A DNA stretch of 64,000 nucleotides, taken from positions 107,600-171,599 of the forward strand of contig NZ_BCVE01000010.1 in the NCBI RefSeq assembly GCF_001591585.1, read 5' to 3'. Positions 8,871 to 16,261 of this stretch are shown in pieces; position 1 is the first letter of the stretch, and each line of letters starts with the position of its first letter. The notes under the pieces are model-generated. The model did no database searches, was not told the DNA's origin, and saw only the letters and a list, made by a program, of their open reading frames with translations. This DNA comes from Niallia circulans NBRC 13626 (GTDB lineage Bacteria > Bacillota > Bacilli > Bacillales > Cytobacillaceae). The translations under genes were made by a program, and so were the position numbers.

Positions 8871-9600
8871 GTGAATCCCCCCTGCTTCTTCCCTTTTGTG
8901 TGCCTCTAAGTTTTGTTTCAAAACTTTCATCAATTTTTGTAATAGCTCCTAGTACTGGTAACTCTAACAATTTCTCAATATCCTGCTCTGTTTTCACAGT
9001 GTTATCTAAATATTCAAGTAAGAACGCTAACCCTACACCTATCAATAATCCTACTACTGCAGCAATGGCAATATTTAACGGAGGGTTAGGACTGACTGGT
9101 GATTGATTCTCTTGATCATCTGCTAAAGGTAAAATACTTACATTATCTACCTTCATTAAATTCTTAATTTCTTTTTCAAATACTTCAGCCGTTGTATTAG
9201 CAATCTGTAACGCAACTGCCGGATCAGAATCTATTACTGAAACTGTCATTATTTGAGAATTCTGTGCGCTCTCTACAGTTATTTTGCTATTTAGTTGTGA
9301 AACAGTCATATCTAAATCTAATTCTTTTTTCACATTGTTTAAAATAGCCGCACTTTTTAGTATTACACTATATGTGTTTATTAATTGCACATTAGTCTGA
9401 ACTTCATTGTAATTATAAATCGATTGATCATCCTTTGCCTGGTTAACAAGAATTTGCGTCGAAGATTTATATTCAGGCGTAATAATGAAATAACTTACCA
9501 CAGCACTTACTATCATAGCAACTAATGTAATGGAGATAATAAGTGATACTCTTTTCTTTAACGTATCAAATAATTCTTTTAGACTAATAGTTTCTTCCAT
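8857..9600 (-). CDS. polysaccharide chain-length / BY-kinase activator protein (Wzz, YwqC/EpsA-like), operon 1
   Basis: This 247-residue protein has two membrane helices (about residues 19-40 and 174-195) flanking an extracytoplasmic Wzz domain, and a short cytoplasmic C-terminal tail. A proline-rich VSPNPPLN segment precedes TM2, as in the family. It is the transmembrane activator that docks the BY-kinase encoded next. It is the first gene of operon 1: the ATG at 9600 has a perfect AGGAGG upstream. The 223-bp AT-rich gap to the divergent SGNH-like gene must hold both promoters. I found no GTTCTT/AAGAAC palindrome there. Confidence 0.92.
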   Translation of the reverse strand: MEETISLKELFDTLKKRVSLIISITLVAMIVSAVVSYFIITPEYKSSTQILVNQAKDDQSIYNYNEVQTNVQLINTYSVILKSAAILNNVKKELDLDMTVSQLNSKITVESAQNSQIMTVSVIDSDPAVALQIANTTAEVFEKEIKNLMKVDNVSILPLADDQENQSPVSPNPPLNIAIAAVVGLLIGVGLAFLLEYLDNTVKTEQDIEKLLELPVLGAITKIDESFETKLRGTQKGRSRGDSLGSK

Positions 9601-9823
9601 GACTTCCTCCTAGAAAAATATAAAAACCAAAAATATTATATCATATATCATTGCATATATTGTCATTTCTTGTCATAATTTTAATTGAATTGTTTTTACG
9701 TGTTTTACTATATCAATTAATTTACATTTTTGATATATATTTTTTTAAAAAGGGAGAACTTTCCTATCTTATGTACTAATTTGGTAGATTGCTAAATAAT
9801 TATACTATTCCTAGGAGGTTTCA

Positions 9824-10627
9824 ATGAAAGCTATTATTCTATCTATCCTCTCTATTATTCTCGTGCTCATACTTATTATTGGGAATACCCATTGGAATAA
9901 TCGAGAGGTCAGTCCTTTAACTAACAGCCAACCTACTAAAGATGCAGAAGTAAAAAATAAAGACCAGGAAGAACATAAAGACCAGTACTTTAGTCTTGAC
10001 TACTATATGAGTTTCGCCAAGTCTTGGCCTGAGAGTGCCCAGCAAGTACTGGAAGAGAAACTTGCTGATAAACAAGCTTTTCATATCTTATTAGTTGGTT
10101 CCGATGAAATTGGCGATGAAGAGCTTGGGTTAATTACCCCATTGCAAGAAGCGTTAGCTAATAAATATGATAAATACGTAACCATTGATAGCATTACATA
10201 TAATGAGACATCATCCGATTATGTAAATAATAATGACTATGAGTCTATGATCGATAAGAAGCCAGATATGGTCATCTGGGAACCTTTTTTGTTGAATGAT
10301 AACGGTGTAGTTGATATTTCTACAACCTTATTGAATGTCAACCAAGTGATAAATGAAACAAAAGATGAACTGCCAGATGTAACATTTGTTTTAATGCCGG
10401 CACATCCCCTGTATAAGGCAGGTCTTTATCCTATGCAAGCGAATGATTTGCAAAAGTTTGCAGAATCGAAGGAAATTTCCTATTGGAATCATTGGGAAGC
10501 ATGGCCTGATAGCAATGATTTAAAACTTAAAGATTATTACGTTGAGTTAGGTGATAAATCAAAAGCAAATGAACAAGGCTTTAAAGTTTGGAGCAGCTAT
10601 CTGGCTAAAAAACTTATTTCTGAATAA
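9824..10627 (+). CDS. membrane-anchored SGNH/GDSL hydrolase-like protein
   Basis: This 267-residue protein has an N-terminal membrane anchor (residues 1-21), a charged linker and an SGNH-like domain. Block I is degenerate (ILLVGSDEIGDEELG), with the nucleophile Ser after Gly. The block III-like part is VIWEPFLLNDNG, and VLMPAHPLYKAG is present. The final DxxH block expected near residue 245 reads GDKSKANEQGFKVW, so the catalytic His is not where it is expected. It may be a weak hydrolase or a non-catalytic polysaccharide-binding relative. It is divergent from operon 1, has AGGAGG before ATG 9824 and is followed by a terminator. An exopolysaccharide-modifying role is inferred from position. 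Confidence 0.75.
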   Translation: MKAIILSILSIILVLILIIGNTHWNNREVSPLTNSQPTKDAEVKNKDQEEHKDQYFSLDYYMSFAKSWPESAQQVLEEKLADKQAFHILLVGSDEIGDEELGLITPLQEALANKYDKYVTIDSITYNETSSDYVNNNDYESMIDKKPDMVIWEPFLLNDNGVVDISTTLLNVNQVINETKDELPDVTFVLMPAHPLYKAGLYPMQANDLQKFAESKEISYWNHWEAWPDSNDLKLKDYYVELGDKSKANEQGFKVWSSYLAKKLISE

Positions 10628-10641
10628 ACTCTTTACTAACT

Positions 10642-10668
10642 AAAGCGAGAATTTCTCGCTTTCTTTCT
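10642..10668 (+). terminator. Rho-independent terminator after SGNH-like gene
   Basis: AAAGCGAGA (10642-10650) and TCTCGCTTT (10654-10662) form a 9-bp stem with a 3-nt loop, followed by a T-rich run. Confidence 0.85.
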
Positions 10669-10974
10669 TAAGAATCAATTCTTTATAACGCACACGAATA
10701 GCATGTTATCATGATTTCTGAATATTTGTAAATGTTACTTTATTCTCATTTTTTCTTGTAAACGCTACCTAGTTTCTTCTATTATATTATATATTTTACT
10801 TACTCATTTAAAGAATGCTCGTTTGCTATAATTGGCTGGCAACATGATGAAGGAAAATGAAAATCGATGGGAGGATTAAAAGCTTATAGGAAGGTTTGCA
10901 GGGAAAGTAGGAAGAAAGGGGATTACTTTCCCTTTATCAAAGTTCAACTATGTATCTTTTGGGTGCTCATGCAT
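10669..10974. other. gene-free spacer between SGNH-like gene and SinR-like gene, with one hairpin
   Basis: No convincing coding region is seen in this 306-bp stretch. It is AT-rich and contains a perfect 9-bp hairpin, GGGAAAGTA (10901-10909) with TACTTTCCC (10924-10932). That hairpin could end the minus-strand transcript of the regulator gene, although a strong U-tract is lacking. A 59-codon plus-strand frame starting near 10868 runs antisense into the regulator and is probably not real. Confidence 0.5.
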
Positions 10975-11223
10975 CTATTTGATCGTTCCTTTACTGCTTG
11001 TTTTATTATTAAGCATATCTTTTTCAAAATCATCACTAATTAAGTATTCCACGCTTGTTCCTAGTTTAGCGGCTACTTTTTCTAAGAAGTGTAGAGAGGG
11101 ATTATTTTGTAAGCCTCTGTCGATGTTGCTTAAGTATGTTTTGGATACCTCCGCCTCTTTTGCCAACCTAGATAACGAATAACCTTTTCGCTGACGTAAA
11201 TATCGAATTCTTTCGCCAATCAT
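10975..11223 (-). CDS. SinR-like XRE transcriptional regulator, DNA-binding domain only
   Basis: This 82-residue protein matches the SinR DNA-binding domain closely: MIGERIRYLRQRKGYSLSRL, then SKTYLSNIDRGLQNNPS and FLEKVAAKLGTSVEYL. In Bacillus SinR the same positions read YLSSIERNLQTNPS. It ends about 20 residues after the helix-turn-helix, so the SinI-binding/tetramerisation region of full SinR is absent. The start has GAGGAG six bases upstream. It follows the lasso B1 gene by 18 bp, so it is probably co-transcribed with the cyclase, precursor and kinase genes. Palindromes matching the SinR target (GTTCTYT half-sites) occur upstream of that same unit and of exopolysaccharide operon 2, so it is the likely local repressor of both. 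Confidence 0.88.
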   Translation of the reverse strand: MIGERIRYLRQRKGYSLSRLAKEAEVSKTYLSNIDRGLQNNPSLHFLEKVAAKLGTSVEYLISDDFEKDMLNNKTSSKGTIK

Positions 11224-11241
11224 TCATTCTCCTCTTTTCCT

Positions 11242-11541
11242 TTAGGTACTCTTTATTGTAATCAAACCTTCCTCTTTTAATGTTTCCAAGAAGGAACAAA
11301 CATGCTGCTCGCATTTTCGTTGTGTTACTTCATATTTTTCCATTAAGATAGCTACCACTCGGTCAATCGAGATTGGCTCCTTTATTAATTCCCAAATATC
11401 GCCTCCAATATGACCTAAATTATAGTATTTGCTATTCGCAATGCTTAACATTACTTTTTCTCCATTCATATCACTCACAATATGTCCTGGAGTTTGTACA
11501 ACGATAGTCTGTTTATTTATTTGCGCTTGTGTTTTCCTCAT
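11242..11541 (-). CDS. padeB1: lasso peptide RRE protein B1 (PqqD-like)
   Basis: This 99-residue PqqD-family protein is the RiPP recognition element that binds the lasso leader peptide and presents it to the leader peptidase. The typical pattern is visible: VMLSIANSKYYNLGHIGGDI, WELIKEPISIDRVVAILMEKY, and a final FLETLKEEGLI helix-strand. Its stop and start overlap the kinase gene by 4 bp. A second, divergent PqqD-like gene sits 8 kb upstream next to the peptidase (19709-20023). The gene symbol follows the paeninodin (pade) nomenclature by homology only. Confidence 0.9.
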   Translation of the reverse strand: MRKTQAQINKQTIVVQTPGHIVSDMNGEKVMLSIANSKYYNLGHIGGDIWELIKEPISIDRVVAILMEKYEVTQRKCEQHVCSFLETLKEEGLITIKST

Positions 11542-12467
11542 TTGTCTTCTTCTCCCTTTTGCTTTGTTAAAATAAGCTCTACCAGTTCATTTGCAGTAAA
11601 GCGAGATTTCGGCCGTTCGATTTGATAAATAGAGGTACTTTCTAAGAATTTAGATGTGGTTATTAAGTGCCATTCCAATAAACCTAATGGTTGAAGAAAG
11701 CTGTTCCGAAAAGTATGCTTATACAATATTTGCAGCCGTTCAAGATTCCGTTTTTCTTTTATTTCAATCTTCTCTCCGTCCTTTTTTGTGAGCTCAAAAA
11801 GGCCAGCCAGCGGGAGACAGTTTGTTTCAAATTGCTGTTCTATTGGCACACTAAATTTCTCTTCTCGATAAGCAATCGGTTTGAAAGAAAGATTAGTCAT
11901 TTCAAACTCATGCAAACTCTCAAGCCATAACTTTTGATAGGGATAGGTAGGGATAACAATTGGTTTTCCGTCTTTATTTAATTGGACTGGAATAATGTCG
12001 TCACTTATCAATTTATAGCCTTTTTGTAAAAATGCTCTTGCTAATGTAGACTTGCCTGCGCCACAGTCCCCTACAATGGCATATACTTTCCCCTCAATCA
12101 CAATTCCACTGCCATGAAGAGGAAGAATTCGTTTTTGCATGAGCAGAATACCCATACATGTACCTAATAAATAGAGGCGCATTTCATCCATTTTATTTGC
12201 CGACAATAACGTGATAGAAATGCTTTCCCCTTTTTCGATTAAAAATATTGCGATATTTGGAACATGGAAGAGAACCATATCCCTCTCTATGACAAAATAG
12301 TTATTTGCCTTTGCTTTAGCATTCCAATATTCCCGCAGGTCTTTTTCTTTAATCACTAGTTCTGGAATGACTTCTACTTTTTCTTCTTTGCATAACTCTG
12401 GCAGCATGAATTCGCTGTACACATGGCATCCAAAAGCATAATAACGAAATGCACTTTTTGTTATCAT
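11538..12467 (-). CDS. padeK: HPr-kinase-like lasso peptide tailoring kinase (PadeK-like)
   Basis: This 309-residue protein carries the HprK C-terminal kinase fold: catalytic His118 in LPLHGSGIV, the P-loop VGDCGAGKSTLAR at 133-141 and SDDIIPV around 155-159. In paeninodin-type clusters this enzyme phosphorylates the hydroxyl of the C-terminal Ser of the precursor. The precursor encoded just upstream does end in Ser (DLGWS). The N-terminal 100 residues are the poorly conserved domain seen in PadeK relatives and lack the HPr-binding region of true HprK. It is separated from the precursor gene by an attenuator hairpin and overlaps B1. Confidence 0.92.
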   Translation of the reverse strand: MITKSAFRYYAFGCHVYSEFMLPELCKEEKVEVIPELVIKEKDLREYWNAKAKANNYFVIERDMVLFHVPNIAIFLIEKGESISITLLSANKMDEMRLYLLGTCMGILLMQKRILPLHGSGIVIEGKVYAIVGDCGAGKSTLARAFLQKGYKLISDDIIPVQLNKDGKPIVIPTYPYQKLWLESLHEFEMTNLSFKPIAYREEKFSVPIEQQFETNCLPLAGLFELTKKDGEKIEIKEKRNLERLQILYKHTFRNSFLQPLGLLEWHLITTSKFLESTSIYQIERPKSRFTANELVELILTKQKGEEDK

Positions 12468-12500
12468 ATGTCCCTCCTACACCTTCTTCCTTATCCTATC

Positions 12501-12543
12501 AAAAAGAAAAGCCTCTACCTTCTTAACAGCGAAGGATGGAGGC
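12501..12543 (-). terminator. intrinsic terminator/attenuator between lasso precursor and kinase genes
   Basis: On the minus strand a GCCTC...CCTTC arm pairs with GAAGG...GAGGC (12511-12543), closed by a 9-nt loop and followed by TTTTCTTTTT (12501-12510). Placed right after the precursor, it would give more precursor mRNA than kinase/B1/regulator mRNA, a common RiPP arrangement. Confidence 0.8.
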
Positions 12544-12589
12544 AGATCGAAAAAATATAACTATTATGTCCTAAAAGTGGAATTGATCA

Positions 12590-12727
12590 TTAGCTCCAGC
12601 CAAGATCAGGGAATGGCGTTCCAGTTTCATAAGTTGCATCTAACTTATTGTTATTAAATGGTCCTGCCATTGTTTCTTTTACATCTAAAACTTCTAAGTT
12701 TGGCTCTTTCCATTCAAGCTTGTTCAT
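12590..12727 (-). CDS. padeA: lasso peptide precursor (paeninodin family)
   Basis: This 45-residue precursor has ATG 12727 with AGGAGG upstream. The leader (residues 1-20) begins MNKLEWKEPNLEVLDVKETM, with an aromatic-x-x-Pro RRE recognition motif and the conserved Thr at -2. The core begins AGPFNNNKLD and ends DLGWS. By family precedent Ala1 forms the isopeptide bond. The first acidic residue after Ala1 is Asp10, whereas paeninodin uses Asp9, so either the ring has ten members or cleavage occurs one residue later (Gly1-Asp9). The tail is about 15 residues with a TPFP motif and a C-terminal Ser, the expected kinase target. Neighbours are the cyclase upstream and kinase downstream. Confidence 0.92.
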   Translation of the reverse strand: MNKLEWKEPNLEVLDVKETMAGPFNNNKLDATYETGTPFPDLGWS

Positions 12728-12770
12728 CTTATCACCTCCTTTCAAGTTGTAAGATCTAGTATCTTCCTAC

Positions 12771-14720
12771 TCATCCTGCCAACTTTAGCTTTTTTAAAAA
12801 CCGATACACGATAATGCTTCTAAACAATGCTCGGACATCAGGATCCACTGCGAGTTCAGAAATTGCTCCTTTTTCTAGCTTATCCAGTCCCCTTTTCAAG
12901 CAACTATAATTAATATAGAAAAGAATCGCTGGATCTTTTGAAACCTCCCTAGCCTCCTGCAATAGACTCTTCCAATGGGGAATTACTCGATAAAGCCAGT
13001 CCGTCCCTTGAGCCCCTCTTATTTGCTGATTCAGTCTTATTTCATCAGGCAAATATCCTTCCGTACTTCTTCTTATCAGAGCACGATCCATTCCCTTCTG
13101 TACATACTGATCTTCTGGAATAGACAAACAAAAACGAATAACTCGTAAATCATTTGTCGGGTCTCGACTGATTAATCCATATTTCAGCGAAAGTTTGGTC
13201 ATGAATGTATTGGAAGCATTCCAGTGAAATAAGTCATCAAAATGCCTTCTCCTTTGCTCAAATGCGTTTAATTCAGAAAACCATCCTGTTGCATCAATTC
13301 CTGCTTCTGCTAATTTCGTATATATGCTTGTTTTCGCTGCAAACTCTGGATTAATCAGCGGCGGCGGCCCTCCCGTTGTATATTTCTTCCTTTGCTGATT
13401 TAAAAAAGGAAAAGTTTCTCTAAGCACCATCGCAGCAACCCTTTTCCGTGGTCTTGCAATGTTTTTGCTATATGCCTCCACTTCTTTATAGAGTTTAAGC
13501 AATCTACATTGTTTTAGTAGAAGAGGAAAATAATCCTGCACTCCTCCCCACGATATAGACAGGTTTCCTCGATTTCCATTCAGAAGAATGCCTATGTCCC
13601 GTTTTTGTGCCTCTTCAAAAATCCCCTTAATCCAAAAGGAATTTTCAAAAAACTTATAGGGCATTTCCATTATTTCTAAAAATTCGTCTAACTGTGTGTA
13701 GGAATCTTCCCCTTCGAAATCCAGGTAATGATCCTGTAAATGGCCAATATAATTCACTGTTTTATTTACAAAGGCTGATTCATTGGCTACTAAATTCTTC
13801 GGACCAAATGGAATAAAGTCTTTTGGTGGTATATAGCTAAAAGTATGTAAGCCAGCATCTCCTCTAAGATGTTTGGCTGCCAAACTGACAACCGACCCTG
13901 AATCCAATCCACCACTTAACTGAGACCCAACTTTTTTATAGGTTCTAAGCCTTGCTTGGACAGCTGATTGATAAACCTCCTGAAACGCTTCTACATAATC
14001 ATTATCAGTAGGTAGATGTATTGGTTTTACTTCAGAGCTTATCTGACTATATCTCTTTACTTTTTTCCGTCCTTTTTCAATTGTGATGCTATGTGATGGC
14101 GGCACTTGCTCAATCCCGATAAAAGGAGTAATGGAAGAATCAACCGTATCTACTACTCCAGCAATAGCTAAATATTCAGCTAGCCATTCCTCATTTAACC
14201 GCTGCTTGACATTTGGTAATTTCAATAACGATTCTATTACCGTTGAGAAGTAGAACTGCCTTTCCTTATACACATAATATAAAGTTCTGCTTCCCGAAAA
14301 GTCTCTTGCACCAAATAACTTTTGCTGCCTTTCATCCCAAAGAAAAAAGGCAAAATCTCCAATCAGATATTTCGGAGTTTCTTCCCCCCATTTAAGATAA
14401 GCAAGAAGAATTAACTGCGTATCTGAAATAGTTTGCTGCAAAGAGCGATCAACCTGCAGGGATTGAAACAATTCCATTCGGTTATCGATAATAGAATCAG
14501 AGGTAATTACCACTCCGCTTGTTTTATCAAAATAAGGATTTCTCTCTCCAATTGATTCTGGTGTAATCCACTGTGCATGACAGCCAAGAAAAATATTCAT
14601 CCTGCTATATACTTGAATATCATCGGAAGGGAATCCTTGAAACCCATTCATTATTCTCCTAGCATGCTCAGCTGCTATGCTCGCTTGATTTTCATATAAG
14701 ATTCCAGCTATACCACTCAT
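12771..14720 (-). CDS. padeC: lasso peptide cyclase, asparagine-synthetase-like (PadeC-like)
   Basis: This 649-residue asparagine-synthetase B homologue adenylates the Asp/Glu side chain of the precursor core and closes the macrolactam ring. The N-terminus reads MSGIAGILYE, so the glutaminase nucleophile Cys2 is replaced by Ser, as in lasso cyclases. The ATP pyrophosphatase motif SGGLDS is at residues 269-274. The length fits Firmicutes lasso cyclases. It is the first gene of a unit with precursor, kinase, B1 and the SinR-like regulator. Two SinR-type palindromes lie in its promoter region, and the precursor starts 43 bp after its stop. Confidence 0.94.
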   Translation of the reverse strand: MSGIAGILYENQASIAAEHARRIMNGFQGFPSDDIQVYSRMNIFLGCHAQWITPESIGERNPYFDKTSGVVITSDSIIDNRMELFQSLQVDRSLQQTISDTQLILLAYLKWGEETPKYLIGDFAFFLWDERQQKLFGARDFSGSRTLYYVYKERQFYFSTVIESLLKLPNVKQRLNEEWLAEYLAIAGVVDTVDSSITPFIGIEQVPPSHSITIEKGRKKVKRYSQISSEVKPIHLPTDNDYVEAFQEVYQSAVQARLRTYKKVGSQLSGGLDSGSVVSLAAKHLRGDAGLHTFSYIPPKDFIPFGPKNLVANESAFVNKTVNYIGHLQDHYLDFEGEDSYTQLDEFLEIMEMPYKFFENSFWIKGIFEEAQKRDIGILLNGNRGNLSISWGGVQDYFPLLLKQCRLLKLYKEVEAYSKNIARPRKRVAAMVLRETFPFLNQQRKKYTTGGPPPLINPEFAAKTSIYTKLAEAGIDATGWFSELNAFEQRRRHFDDLFHWNASNTFMTKLSLKYGLISRDPTNDLRVIRFCLSIPEDQYVQKGMDRALIRRSTEGYLPDEIRLNQQIRGAQGTDWLYRVIPHWKSLLQEAREVSKDPAILFYINYSCLKRGLDKLEKGAISELAVDPDVRALFRSIIVYRFLKKLKLAG

Positions 14721-14742
14721 TTATTGTGTTTCACCCTCATTT

Positions 14743-14828
14743 ATTCTTAATAAAGAACGAAAATCTTAAAAAAATACGATTACTAAGTAATGTTCTCCTA
14801 ACAAATTCTTTATTAAGAACATATCATA
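14743..14828 (-). promoter_or_regulatory. lasso cyclase promoter with two SinR-type palindromes
   Basis: TTCTTTATTAAGAAC lies at 14806-14820 and TTCTTAATAAAGAAC at 14744-14758. Each is built from the GTTCTT half-site known for SinR. A minus-strand -10-like TATGAT (14823-14828) abuts the first palindrome, so binding would cover the start point. The -35 is weak. The second palindrome shares its sequence through AAAGAACGA with the one at 35584-35599. Confidence 0.75.
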
Positions 14829-14853
14829 CTACAGACTTCCTAGCAATACCTGT

Positions 14854-16245
14854 TTATAAATTTATTGCCAGATTTTTATAGGTTATTCCATTCATTATTT
14901 GTTTCCATTCTAGTGAGAATCGATAAATATCCTCTTCAACTAGCTCACTGCCTGTCTGTACTTCAATAATTTCCATTGTACTGGTTGCTCTTAAAGCATG
15001 CTTTGTTCCTAGGGGAATATGAATAACATCCCCTGACCGAATATGCTGTAGTTGATCATCCAATACTAGGACACCTTCTCCTTTAACAACTGTCCATACC
15101 TCACTTCGTTTGTAATGAACTTGATAGCTCAGGTTCTTCCCGGTTTCTACACATATTCTTTTTGTTAAAACTTCATTTCCTTCGAGATATTTCGTATGTT
15201 CCAATACCTTATACCAGCCCCACCTTCTCTCTTCAAACATAGGTCTTTCTATTAGGTCTTTTAATATTTCCTTCACTTGCAGACTATCCTCTTTATTTGT
15301 TACTAAAATACCATCCGGACTTGCCGCCACCACCACATCATTTAAACCTATTAGTGTAATAGGGATATCCAACTCATTTACAATATGAGAATTGGTTATA
15401 CCTTTACTAACAAAGCCCTTTCCACTAATCGGGGTTTGCATTTCCTCTGTTAACGTATTCCAGGTTCCAAGGTCTTTCCAAGAGCCCGTATAGGATAAAG
15501 CAATTACTTGCTCTGCCTTCTCTGCCACTTCGTAGTCAAAGCTATTCTGAGGTAATAGGTGATATTGACTTACTAGTTGCTCATATTGAATAGGATAGCC
15601 TCTTTCCAACAAGATATTAAGCAGGTATTCGATTTTGAAAGCAAATACCCCACTGTTCCATAAACCGCCACTTTCTATTAGTCTTTCTGCTTCTTCTTTT
15701 CTCGGCTTTTCCTTGAAAGTGGATACTCGCATATAACTCCTCTCTTCTTCATCAAAAGGAACCATATATCCATATTTTTCAGAAGGATAGGTTGGCTGCA
15801 CTCCTATTAAAGCGAGGTCTGCATTACTTTCTATTACCGTTTTCTCAAGCTCTTTTACCTTCGAAAAAAAGTGATTCTCTACAAAAGGGTCAACAGGAAG
15901 TATCGCTATCACTTCATGAGGACTGCAGCCTTTAACAGAATATAAATAGACAGCGGCTAGAGCAATTGCTGGAAATGTATCTCTTCTTGTTGGTTCTACC
16001 ACAATAGGCACTTGTGTTCCAACTTGTATTTGAATCATTTCCACTTGCGATTTACTTGTTGCAATCAGCGAATCCTTGGCAAGATCATTTTTTTCAAGCT
16101 GTCCCCACACTCTTTGAACCATCGATTCCTTATTGCCCTCTTCATCGGTTAACAATTTCAGAAACTGCTTTGAACGGGCATCATTGGATAACGGCCATAG
16201 ACGTTTTCCAGAGCCGCCAGACAATAAAACAAGTTTCAATTCCAT
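14854..16245 (-). CDS. manC: mannose-1-phosphate guanylyltransferase / mannose-6-phosphate isomerase
   Basis: This 463-residue bifunctional-type ManC has the nucleotide-binding LSGGSGKRLWPLS (residues 8-20), a VEPTRRDTFPAIALAA segment, a PVDPFVEN motif, and a C-terminal cupin domain with the RSEVWTVVKGEGVLV and GDVIHIPLGTKHALRA metal-ligand region. It supplies GDP-mannose for gmd (27900-28910) and mannosyltransferases. Its position is odd: it sits between the lasso ABC exporter (16 bp upstream) and the lasso cyclase unit. It is the second manC in the window, closely related to the partial copy at 1-1285. The start has AAGGAG just upstream. Confidence 0.95.
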   Translation of the reverse strand: MELKLVLLSGGSGKRLWPLSNDARSKQFLKLLTDEEGNKESMVQRVWGQLEKNDLAKDSLIATSKSQVEMIQIQVGTQVPIVVEPTRRDTFPAIALAAVYLYSVKGCSPHEVIAILPVDPFVENHFFSKVKELEKTVIESNADLALIGVQPTYPSEKYGYMVPFDEEERSYMRVSTFKEKPRKEEAERLIESGGLWNSGVFAFKIEYLLNILLERGYPIQYEQLVSQYHLLPQNSFDYEVAEKAEQVIALSYTGSWKDLGTWNTLTEEMQTPISGKGFVSKGITNSHIVNELDIPITLIGLNDVVVAASPDGILVTNKEDSLQVKEILKDLIERPMFEERRWGWYKVLEHTKYLEGNEVLTKRICVETGKNLSYQVHYKRSEVWTVVKGEGVLVLDDQLQHIRSGDVIHIPLGTKHALRATSTMEIIEVQTGSELVEEDIYRFSLEWKQIMNGITYKNLAINL

Positions 16246-16261
16246 CCTCTCCTTCTAGAAA

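Noticed and set aside
10868..11050. Plus-strand 59-codon frame antisense to the SinR-like gene
   Set aside because: No good ribosome-binding site at the start, and most of it is antisense of a well-supported gene.
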